Positions 1 through 6,220 of a stretch of DNA of 8,051 bases are shown here, one piece after another; within the stretch, counting starts at the first letter, position 1, and each line of letters opens with the position of its first letter. A program made the translations under genes and the position numbers. Under the pieces are notes generated by a model. That model searched no databases. It saw only the letters and a list, made by a program, of their open reading frames with translations, and was not told where the DNA came from. The stretch comes from Candidatus Gallimonas caecicola (GTDB taxonomy: Bacteria > Bacillota > Clostridia > Christensenellales > Borkfalkiaceae). The DNA lies in the NCBI GenBank assembly GCA_904394195.1, contig CAJFNH010000052.1:1-8051 (forward strand). Direction: 5' to 3'.

Positions 1-2332
1 CCTCCCCTTCGCCGTATTTGCCGAGGCGGAAACTCTCCACCCGCGGATGGCGGCGCAGCATGTCGTGTACGGCGGCGCGCAGCTTGCCCGTGCCGTATCC
101 GTGCACGATGCGCACTTCGGGCAGGTTGGCAACGACGGCGGCATCGAGAAAGGCCTCCGCCTCCGCCACGCCCTCCGCCGTCGTCATGCCGATGATGTTG
201 CACTCCCGCTGCGCTCCGGTGCGCGGCGAGAGGTCGCGCGTGACGCGCACCTTCTGTTCCGGAGCGGGCTTTTTGTCCTTTTTGGGCGCGGGCAGATAGA
301 GGTCGGAGATCGAAGCATTGACCTTAAATGAGCCCGTGAGCACCTCGCACGTCCCCTTCTCGCGGCGCACGCAGAGCACTACGCCCTCCGTTCCCATGGC
401 GCCCACGAGCACCCTGTCGCCCGCCTTCAGCGTTGCCGCGTCCACGGGCAGCGCGCGCACGGGGGCCTCCTCGGCGGGAGCCTGCGCCGCCATCTTGTTC
501 TTCAGCGTGCGGGCGCGGATGAGATCCGCCTCCGTCAGGTTTTGCTTGCGGAAAAGTTCCTCCATTTCGGAGAGCAGTTCTTCGGCGTGCGCGGTGCGCT
601 CGTTGACGATGCGCCGCGCCTCCGCTTTGGAGGAAGCGAGGAATTTTTCGCGCTCCGCACGGAACTTTTCCTCCTCGCGGGAGAGCTGCGCAAGGCGGCC
701 CTCCCACTCCTTCTGCAGCGCGAGGGCGCGGGAAGTCGCCTCCTCGGTGCGCACGCGGCTCTCCTCGGCGGCGCGCAGCGTATGCTCGAAGGCGCGCGCC
801 CCCTCCGAAAGATACCCGCGCGCTTCCTCCACGACGGAGGCGGGCAGCCCCAGCCGCGTGCAGATGAGCAGCGCGTTGGAGGCGCCGGGCGTGCCGATCT
901 TCAGCCGGTACAGGGGGCGGAAATCGGCGGCGTCGAACTCCATGCAGCCGTTCTCGATGCCCGGCTGCGAATAGGCGAACTCCTTGAGCGCGGAGTAGTG
1001 GGTGGTGACCACGCCGCGGCACCCGCGGCGCAAGAGCTCGGCGACCACCGCCTGTGCGAGCGCCGCGCCCTCCTCGGGATCGGTGCCGCCGCCCGGCTCG
1101 TCGATGAGCACGAGAGAGCGCTCCGTCGCCTGCTCCAAAATTTCCCTGATGTGCACGACGTGGGAGGAAAATGTGGACAAGTTCTCCTCGATGGACTGGC
1201 TGTCGCCCACGTCGCACCATACGCCGTCGAACACCGCAAGACGGGTGCCATCGGCAGCGGGAACAAACAGGCCGCACGCCGCCATCAGGCAGAACAGCCC
1301 GCACATTTTGAGCGTGACCGTCTTGCCGCCCGTGTTCGCGCCGCTGATGAGCAGGAAGCGGTGCCCTTCGCCCAGCGAGAGCGAGACGGGAACGGCGGAC
1401 CTTTGGTCGAGCAGCGGGTGCCTGCCCTTGACGATCTCCAGCCGCCCGCCGCCGTTGAGCGCGGGCATGACGGCGTGCAGCCGGTAGCCGTACTCGGCGC
1501 GCGCGTAGAAGGCGTCCGCCTGGGCAAGCACCGCCATATCGGCGGTGAGCGCGCCGCGCATGCGGCCCGCGGCGCGCGAGAGCTCGGCAAGGATACGGGC
1601 GACCTCCTCCTGCTCGTCCAGCATGAGGGAACGCAATTCGTTGTTCATCTCGAGCACCTCTTCCGGCTCGATGAATACCGTTGCGCCGCTTGCGGAGCGG
1701 TCGTGTACAAAGCCGCGGATGCTGCGCTTGTATTCCGCCTTGACGGGGATGACGAACCTGTCCCCCCGCACGGTAACAATGCCCTCCTGCAGATATTTGC
1801 GCTCCTCCCCCGAAAGGTACCCCTGCAGGCGGGCGCGGATGCGCTCGCCCAGCTGGCGGATCTGCGTGCGCAGCGAAAAGAGTCTTTCGCTGGCGTGGTC
1901 GGAGAGCTCGTTCTCGTTTACGATCTTTCTGCCGATGTCCTCCTCCAGCCCCTCGTCGAACATGAGGCGCTCGGTGAGCGCTTTCATGCGCACGATGCGC
2001 TCATCGGCAAAGGCGCGCACGGAGCGGTAGAGAACGCGCGCCGCGCGCAGCAGGCGCGCCACGCCGAGCAGTTCCGCCATCGAGAGCGTCGCCCCCTTTT
2101 CGGCGGCCTCCAGCCACTGCGTGCAGTCGGGAAATTCCTCCACCTTGCCCGCCCCCAGCGTGAACAGAAGGAGGGTCGCCTCGTCGGTGAGCTCCAGAAG
2201 GGCGCGTGCCTCGTTCACATCGCGCACGGGCTCGCAGCCGAGCAAAAGCTGCTTGCCCGCGGCAAGCACGGCGTGCGAGGCGCACGCCGTGAGGATCTTA
2301 TCCAGTTCCAGCCTTCTTGCATGGTCGTTCAT
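1..2332 (-). CDS. mutS2: MutS2 (endonuclease MutS2 / ribosome-collision ATPase), C-terminus cut by window edge
   Basis: The frame is open and uninterrupted from ATG at 2332 to base 1: 777 residues, close to the usual ~785, so only about ten are missing. Visible in order: N-terminal helical core with the family stretch around residues 193-225 (RGDRFVIPVK, SASGATVFIEP); Walker A SGANTGGKT with K337; STFSSH at 386-391; Walker B VLIDE with D411/E412 followed by PGGGTDP; a charged coiled-coil-like helical region at about 495-615; a small KOW-like segment at about 630-681; and an Smr domain from about 703 with HGYGTGK at 744-750. The usual LDLRG/LDLHG of Smr is replaced by CNIIG at 711-715. Known for the family: MutS-like ATPase, antirecombination role proposed in some species, and binding and splitting of collided ribosomes in Bacillus. 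The start is supported by MNDHARRLELDKI, typical of MutS2, and by AAGGAG six bases upstream. It overlaps the U32 gene by ATGA, implying translational coupling. Confidence 0.96.
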   Translation of the reverse strand, partial: MNDHARRLELDKILTACASHAVLAAGKQLLLGCEPVRDVNEARALLELTDEATLLLFTLGAGKVEEFPDCTQWLEAAEKGATLSMAELLGVARLLRAARVLYRSVRAFADERIVRMKALTERLMFDEGLEEDIGRKIVNENELSDHASERLFSLRTQIRQLGERIRARLQGYLSGEERKYLQEGIVTVRGDRFVIPVKAEYKRSIRGFVHDRSASGATVFIEPEEVLEMNNELRSLMLDEQEEVARILAELSRAAGRMRGALTADMAVLAQADAFYARAEYGYRLHAVMPALNGGGRLEIVKGRHPLLDQRSAVPVSLSLGEGHRFLLISGANTGGKTVTLKMCGLFCLMAACGLFVPAADGTRLAVFDGVWCDVGDSQSIEENLSTFSSHVVHIREILEQATERSLVLIDEPGGGTDPEEGAALAQAVVAELLRRGCRGVVTTHYSALKEFAYSQPGIENGCMEFDAADFRPLYRLKIGTPGASNALLICTRLGLPASVVEEARGYLSEGARAFEHTLRAAEESRVRTEEATSRALALQKEWEGRLAQLSREEEKFRAEREKFLASSKAEARRIVNERTAHAEELLSEMEELFRKQNLTEADLIRARTLKNKMAAQAPAEEAPVRALPVDAATLKAGDRVLVGAMGTEGVVLCVRREKGTCEVLTGSFKVNASISDLYLPAPKKDKKPAPEQKVRVTRDLSPRTGAQRECNIIGMTTAEGVAEAEAFLDAAVVANLPEVRIVHGYGTGKLRAAVHDMLRRHPRVESFRLGKYGEGE
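2250..2291 (-). other. Two adjacent hairpins at the 5' end of mutS2
   Basis: Stem one pairs 2267-2277 with 2281-2291: 11 perfect pairs around a 3-base loop, mostly G-C. Stem two pairs 2250-2257 with 2261-2268: 8 perfect pairs around a 3-base loop. They share two bases (2267-2268), so they would stack or compete at the boundary. In the mRNA they start 41 nt after the A of the mutS2 ATG, beyond the initiating ribosome's footprint. They may slow early elongation or influence coupling with the U32 gene; function is unproven. Confidence 0.4.
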
Positions 2333-4479
2333 AACAGGCTCCTTGCGGCATGGCCGCGCGTTGCGCCCGGGAGCTTGCCCACGGGGTCGCGCATGACGCG
2401 CGCGGCGGTGAGGTCGCCCAGCGAGCAGTCGGCGAGCGCCGAGGACATGCCCGCGCCCGCGGCGAGCGGCGCACAATTGTACACTTCAAAGCGGCAGCCC
2501 TCCGCCGCGCGGTATCTGCGCAGCGGGAACGCCCTGCCCCCGTCGTCCGTGAGCGTATAGCGCTCCCGCCTGTCGCACGCCGCGCAGGTGCGCCCGAAGG
2601 GGCAATAGCACAGGTCCATCACCTTGCAGTCGCCCGCCGAGAGTACGAAGGTGTTCCGGGCGGCGAGTGCATCCTGTTCGGCGATGGTCAGCTCCTTGGA
2701 GAGCGCAACGTACTGCGCGCAGCCGAGCGCCCCCTGCACGGCGATGCGGTTGGTGAGGTTCCACCCCGTGCCCGCGAACAGCGGCACGCCGTACTTCTGC
2801 GCGAACTTCACGCCGTACGTTCCCTCGCAGTACACCCCGCGAAAGCGCGCGAGCTGCGGTGCGATGAGCGCCTCGTCCGCCGCCGTCAGAAGGGGCGGGA
2901 GGTACAGCCATGCCCCCTGCGGGGGCACCATGTCCGCGAAGTCCTCCGCCGTCCATATGACCATGTCCGCCCCCTCGGGCACGGTATGCCCCGAAATGAT
3001 GACGGCGCACATGTCCCCTCTCTGCACGTCCATCGCGGACATGAGCAGGGGCTTTTCGGCAAGCGGGGCGCGCGCGGGCGCCAGATGCTGCGCCAGCCCC
3101 GCGTAAAAGGCACGGCGGAAGGCGTTGAGCGCGGACCTGGGCACAAACGCCCCTTGCGTTTCGGCAATAACGCGGGGGACGAAGGGCAGCGTGTCCGTCC
3201 TTTCAAAGCAGGCGCGCACGTCCTGCTCGGTGAGGGGCGCGTTCTGCGCCGCCGCGCACACCTCGCCCGTGAGGGAATACCCTTCGCACGCTGCGCGCAT
3301 CCGCTCGCCCGCACGCAGCGTCACCCGCACCGCGATCTCCCGCGCCCTTCGCGCCGCGAGCGCGCGCTCCTGCGACGCGGTGTCGAGCGTCACGCGCACC
3401 TCGTCGCCCTCGGCAAGGCGGTCGCGGGAGGAGAGGAAAAAGCCCCCCTTCCCTTCGCCCGCGAACAGGGCGCCGCCCACCTCCCTGCCGCCGCGCAGCA
3501 GCTTGAAGGCGTCCCCTTTGCGCGCCGCAAAGGCGCTCTTGCAGAACAGCTTTCCCTGTACGCGCGTGAGCGTTCCCACGCGCTCGCCGATGTGTCCCTG
3601 CACCTTGCGCGAAAGGAAGTCGTCCCTCTGTCCGAACGCCAGCCCGCGCGTATAGTCGCCGCGGTTGAAGGCGCGCTTCAGGCGGGAGAACGCCTCCTGC
3701 GCGGGCGCGTGCGCAAGCAGCGCGCGGTAATATTCCACCGCCGCCGCGACATAGGCAGGGGAGCGCATGCGCCCCTCGATCTTGAGGGAAGTCACCCCCG
3801 CGGCAAGCAGTTTTGCGATGTCCTCCCCCACCGAAAGATCGGCGGGCGAGAGCGCATAGGCGGGGCTTTCAAAGCCCGCGCGGTCGATGGCGTATTGCTT
3901 GCGGCAGGGCTGCTTGCACCTGCCGCGGTTGCCCGAATTGTTCCCCGCAAAGGAGGAGAGATAGCACTGCCCCGAAAAACATGTGCACAGCGCGCCCTGC
4001 ACGAACGCCTCCGTCTCGATGATGCGCGAGATGGCGGCGATATCCGCAAGGGGCGTTTCGCGGGCGAGCACCACGCGGGAAAAGCCGCACTCGCGCGCGA
4101 ACTGCGCGCCGTGCACGTTGCAGCATCCCGCCTGCGTGGACAAGTGAAGGACGATTTGCGGATACATTTGTTTGAGGGCGCGGCCCAGAAAGATATCCTG
4201 CATGAGGATGGCGTCCGCGCCCGCATCCCACGCCGCGCGCGCCGCCGCAAAGAAGTCGGCAAGCTCCGCGTCCTTCACGAGTGTGTTGAGCGCAACGTAC
4301 ACCTTTGCGCCCAGAAGATGTGCCTCCCGCGTGAGGGCGGCAAGCGAAGAAAGGCAAAAATTTTCCGCGCCTTCACGCGCGGAAAATCGCGTCAGTCCCA
4401 GATAGACGGCGTCGGCACCCGCATGCAGCGCCGCATACGCCGTGCGTTCATCCCCCGCGGGGGCAAGCAGTTCACACAT
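2329..4479 (-). CDS. Long-form U32 family protein (RlhA/TrhP-like RNA hydroxylase, annotated as peptidase U32)
   Basis: 716 residues. The start MCELLAPAGD matches the conserved U32 opening ELLAPAGD. FSAR at 32-35 and the U32 signature E-x-F-x2-G-A-L-C-x4-G-x-C-x-L-S at residues 157-175 are intact, giving C165 and C172, followed by GRCKQPC with C188 and C192. In this family four such cysteines bind an iron-sulfur cluster. KIEGRMRSPAYV (233-244) is another family motif. A DUF3656-like middle region lies at about 380-465 (FVPRSALNAFRRA). The C-terminal third carries a second cysteine group (618, 624, 626, 632, 635) then FPLRR. Short-form TrhP hydroxylates tRNA uridine 34; long-form RlhA with DUF3656 hydroxylates 23S rRNA C2501 in E. 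coli; both use prephenate-linked chemistry. The domain layout favours the RlhA-like group, but the substrate here is inferred, and the old label 'collagenase-like peptidase' is probably misleading. It starts inside the hprK stop (TAATG) and ends inside the mutS2 start (ATGA). Confidence 0.93.
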   Translation of the reverse strand: MCELLAPAGDERTAYAALHAGADAVYLGLTRFSAREGAENFCLSSLAALTREAHLLGAKVYVALNTLVKDAELADFFAAARAAWDAGADAILMQDIFLGRALKQMYPQIVLHLSTQAGCCNVHGAQFARECGFSRVVLARETPLADIAAISRIIETEAFVQGALCTCFSGQCYLSSFAGNNSGNRGRCKQPCRKQYAIDRAGFESPAYALSPADLSVGEDIAKLLAAGVTSLKIEGRMRSPAYVAAAVEYYRALLAHAPAQEAFSRLKRAFNRGDYTRGLAFGQRDDFLSRKVQGHIGERVGTLTRVQGKLFCKSAFAARKGDAFKLLRGGREVGGALFAGEGKGGFFLSSRDRLAEGDEVRVTLDTASQERALAARRAREIAVRVTLRAGERMRAACEGYSLTGEVCAAAQNAPLTEQDVRACFERTDTLPFVPRVIAETQGAFVPRSALNAFRRAFYAGLAQHLAPARAPLAEKPLLMSAMDVQRGDMCAVIISGHTVPEGADMVIWTAEDFADMVPPQGAWLYLPPLLTAADEALIAPQLARFRGVYCEGTYGVKFAQKYGVPLFAGTGWNLTNRIAVQGALGCAQYVALSKELTIAEQDALAARNTFVLSAGDCKVMDLCYCPFGRTCAACDRRERYTLTDDGGRAFPLRRYRAAEGCRFEVYNCAPLAAGAGMSSALADCSLGDLTAARVMRDPVGKLPGATRGHAARSLL
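2339..2344 (-). promoter_or_regulatory. Ribosome binding site of mutS2
   Basis: AAGGAG on the minus strand sits six bases before the ATG at 2332, within the last codons of the U32 gene. It is a strong match with good spacing and fixes the mutS2 start. Confidence 0.8.
4356..4387 (-). terminator. Intragenic terminator-like hairpin in the U32 gene
   Basis: A perfect 11-bp inverted repeat (4360-4370 with 4377-4387) encloses a 6-base loop. On the operon's coding strand the 3' arm runs directly into a T-run (4360-4356), the layout of an intrinsic terminator; the other strand has no T-run after the stem. It lies about 92 nt after the U32 start, over codons for RFSAREGAENF. The codons there include TTT twice, AAT, CGA and CGT, against a G/C-ending preference elsewhere. 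FSAR and NF are conserved in the protein family, so part of the sequence is fixed by the protein. With only five T's and translating ribosomes over it, it may act as a partial terminator or attenuator, or be fortuitous. Confidence 0.35.
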
Positions 4480-5405
4480 TATCTTCCTATCGTGCGCGCA
4501 ATGAGTTCGCTCGCCGCGTCATAGCCCATATTCTTGAGGCGCTGATCGCGCGCAGCCACCTCGATGAGGATGGCGAGATTGCGCCCCGCGCTGACGGGCA
4601 CGGTGAGTTTGGGGACGTTGAGGCCGAGGATGGTCTCCACATTCTCCTCCCCGCCGATGCGGTCATATTCCTTGTCCTTGCGCCAGGGCTCCAGTTCCAT
4701 GACCAGCTCGATCGCCTTTTCCGTCATGACGGCGCCGGAGCCGTACATGTTTTTGACGTTGATGATGCCGATGCCGCGCAACTCCATAAAATAGCGGATG
4801 CGCTCGGGCGCGGTGCCGACCAGCTCGTTTTCGATGCGCTTGATGAGCACGGAGTCGTCCGCGACAAGGCGGTGCCCGCGCTTGATGAGCTCCATGGCCG
4901 TCTCGCTCTTTCCCACGCCGCTGTTGCCCGTGAGCAGGATGCCGGCGCCGAACACATCCATGAGCACGCCGTGTACGGTGGTGGTAGGCGCAAGCAGACG
5001 GTTGAGGTAGATACACAGATCGACGGTGACCGAAGAAGTCATCTTGCCCGTGCGGAAGATGGGCGTGCCCGTGGCGCGGGCGCACTCCATGAACTCGGGC
5101 AGAACGGGCAAATCGCGCGCAAAGATGACGCAGGGGATCTCGCCGCAGTCAAAGAGTTTTTTGATCTTTTCCAGCCGCTGATCGGAAGGGAACGAGTGCA
5201 TATATTCGTGCTCGGTGAGTCCGATCAGCATGATGCGCTGCGTATCGAAATAGCTGAAAAAGCCCGCAAGGCGCAGACCGGGCCGGTCGACGCTGATGCT
5301 GGTGAGCGTGATGATGCCCCTGCCCGCATACAGCATCTCGAGCCCGAGATCGGACGCGAACTTGTCGAGCATGACGGTTTCCTTGGGTAAAATGTTCTCT
5401 GTCAT
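4479..5405 (-). CDS. hprK: HPr kinase/phosphorylase
   Basis: 308 residues, the normal HprK length. This bifunctional enzyme phosphorylates HPr (and Crh where present) on Ser46 using ATP or PPi, and reverses the reaction by phosphorolysis to give PPi. P-Ser-HPr drives carbon catabolite control and inducer exclusion, so the gene implies a PTS or at least HPr. Seen: N-terminal domain with DRPGLRLAGFFSYF (40-53); conserved HG at 145-146; Walker A GNSGVGKS at 160-167 with K166; the catalytic LVADD aspartates at 183-184; the HprK signature MELRGIGIINV at 207-217; EPWRKDKEYDRIG at 239-251; and the C-terminal NLAILIEVAARDQRLKNMG at about 276-294. All key residues are present. The ATG at 5405 has GGAGG six bases upstream and overlaps the HAD stop (ATGA). 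An in-frame ATG at 5372 (M12), with AAGGA upstream, would give a form shorter by 11 residues and cannot be excluded. Confidence 0.98.
   Translation of the reverse strand: MTENILPKETVMLDKFASDLGLEMLYAGRGIITLTSISVDRPGLRLAGFFSYFDTQRIMLIGLTEHEYMHSFPSDQRLEKIKKLFDCGEIPCVIFARDLPVLPEFMECARATGTPIFRTGKMTSSVTVDLCIYLNRLLAPTTTVHGVLMDVFGAGILLTGNSGVGKSETAMELIKRGHRLVADDSVLIKRIENELVGTAPERIRYFMELRGIGIINVKNMYGSGAVMTEKAIELVMELEPWRKDKEYDRIGGEENVETILGLNVPKLTVPVSAGRNLAILIEVAARDQRLKNMGYDAASELIARTIGR
4484..4488 (-). promoter_or_regulatory. Ribosome binding site of the U32 gene
   Basis: AGGAA on the minus strand ends four bases before the ATG at 4479, inside the last hprK codons. It supports the TAATG overlap as a genuine coupled start. 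Confidence 0.5.
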
Positions 5406-6220
5406 ATCTCCCCTCCCATGGCGATGGCAAGCGCCTGCGCAACGCCGTTTTCTTCACAGGAAGCAACGACGTATGCCTCTTTTTTGAGCATTTCCTCCGC
5501 ATTGGCGACCGCAAACCTGCCACCCGCGCGGCGGAGCATGGGCAGATCGTTGAGCTGATCGCCGATGGCGGCACATTTTTCGCGCGGGATATGATAATAG
5601 TCGCACAGAAAGTCCACCGCAGCCGCCTTGGACTGCCCTGCCGGCATGATCTCCACCAGAAAATCCGCCGAACATGTGACGTAATACCCCTCGCCCAGAC
5701 GGGGGGCGAGCCACTCCATGAGGGGAGCGCGGTCCTCCTTTTTCACCATCGCGAGAATCTTGACGATGCGCAACCCCCGCTGTGCGATCAGGCGGGAGAG
5801 GGGCATGTCGGTCACGATGCGCGCCTTCACCCCCACGATGCGCTCATACATGCGCAGCGGCTCGTCCGCCACGTTGCTGTAAAAGCCGTCCACCGTGTAG
5901 ATATGGACGTGCCGCCCCTCCTGCTCCAGAAGCTGCGCCACCCTGACGGCGTCCTCCGTGCAAAAGCCGTCGTTCTTGAGCAGCTCGCCCGTGGCGACGT
6001 CGGCTATGGTCGCGCCCTGATATGCCACGGCAAGTCCCTGCGTGATGCCCAGCTCCTTCAGACGGGGCAGGATGGATGCGATCCCCCGTCCCGTACACAC
6101 GGCAAACACGCCGCCTGCCGCGCGGTACGCGGCGATGGCGCGCTTGTTTTCTTCCGAGACCGTGCCGTCTGCGCGCACGAGCGTCCCGTCAAAGTCCGAT
6201 AAAAAAAGCGGATACCTCAT
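5402..6220 (-). CDS. Cof-type HAD-superfamily phosphatase (subfamily IIB)
   Basis: 272 residues, typical of Cof/YidA-type hydrolases. HAD motif I is DFDGT with D9 (nucleophile) and D11 (acid/base); motif II is CTGR with T43; motif III is QSKAAAV with K198; motif IV is GDQLND with D221, N224 and D225 binding Mg2+. The long insert between motifs II and III (about 85-185) is the expected C2-type cap. These are soluble Mg-dependent phosphatases acting on sugar phosphates, nucleotides, flavin or other small phosphates; the cap decides the substrate, which cannot be told from sequence. The gene overlaps uvrC upstream and hprK downstream, each by ATGA, so it should be made together with HprK. Some Firmicutes place the HAD pyrophosphatase PpaX in the hprK operon, where it removes PPi made by HprK; this protein belongs to another HAD subfamily, so a similar role would be analogy only. 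Seven consecutive T's span codons 5-7 (6201-6207). Confidence 0.93.
   Translation of the reverse strand: MRYPLFLSDFDGTLVRADGTVSEENKRAIAAYRAAGGVFAVCTGRGIASILPRLKELGITQGLAVAYQGATIADVATGELLKNDGFCTEDAVRVAQLLEQEGRHVHIYTVDGFYSNVADEPLRMYERIVGVKARIVTDMPLSRLIAQRGLRIVKILAMVKKEDRAPLMEWLAPRLGEGYYVTCSADFLVEIMPAGQSKAAAVDFLCDYYHIPREKCAAIGDQLNDLPMLRRAGGRFAVANAEEMLKKEAYVVASCEENGVAQALAIAMGGEI
5408..5417 (-). promoter_or_regulatory. Ribosome binding site of hprK
   Basis: The purine run GGGAGGGGAG on the minus strand contains GGAGG (5412-5416) six bases before the ATG at 5405. It lies in the final glycine-rich codons of the HAD gene and favours 5405 as the main hprK start over the internal ATG at 5372. Confidence 0.75.

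Noticed and set aside
324..1304. 326-codon open frame on the minus strand within mutS2
   Set aside because: It is out of phase with MutS2; translating the other phase gives Walker A, Walker B and Smr motifs without interruption.
1..2332. Possible frameshift or pseudogene in mutS2
   Set aside because: I translated the frame from 2332 to the edge and confirmed that K337, H391, D411, C711 and H744 are all in the same phase; no stop or shift was found.
542..2560. 672-codon open frame on the plus strand, antisense to mutS2
   Set aside because: Same reason: composition is that of a shadow frame and the opposite strand encodes an intact, conserved MutS2.
2905..2930. 7-bp inverted repeat (TGCCCCC/GGGGGCA) in the U32 gene
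   Set aside because: Short GC-only stems like this are expected by chance at this base composition and no T-run follows.
4452..4463. 12-bp palindrome (five C's, GC, five G's) near the start of the U32 gene
   Set aside because: It encodes the conserved LAPAGD motif with ordinary GC-rich codons and has no loop, so a regulatory reading is not needed.
2329..4479. Secreted collagenase-type protease reading of the U32 gene
   Set aside because: No signal peptide is visible, and the cysteine signature and DUF3656-like layout fit the RNA-hydroxylase members of the family better.
2350..4524. 724-codon open frame on the plus strand, antisense to the U32 gene
   Set aside because: Its product is a low-complexity Arg/Ala/Gly/His-rich chain with no recognisable domain, it mirrors the U32 gene almost exactly, and such frames arise from G/C-ending codons on the real strand.
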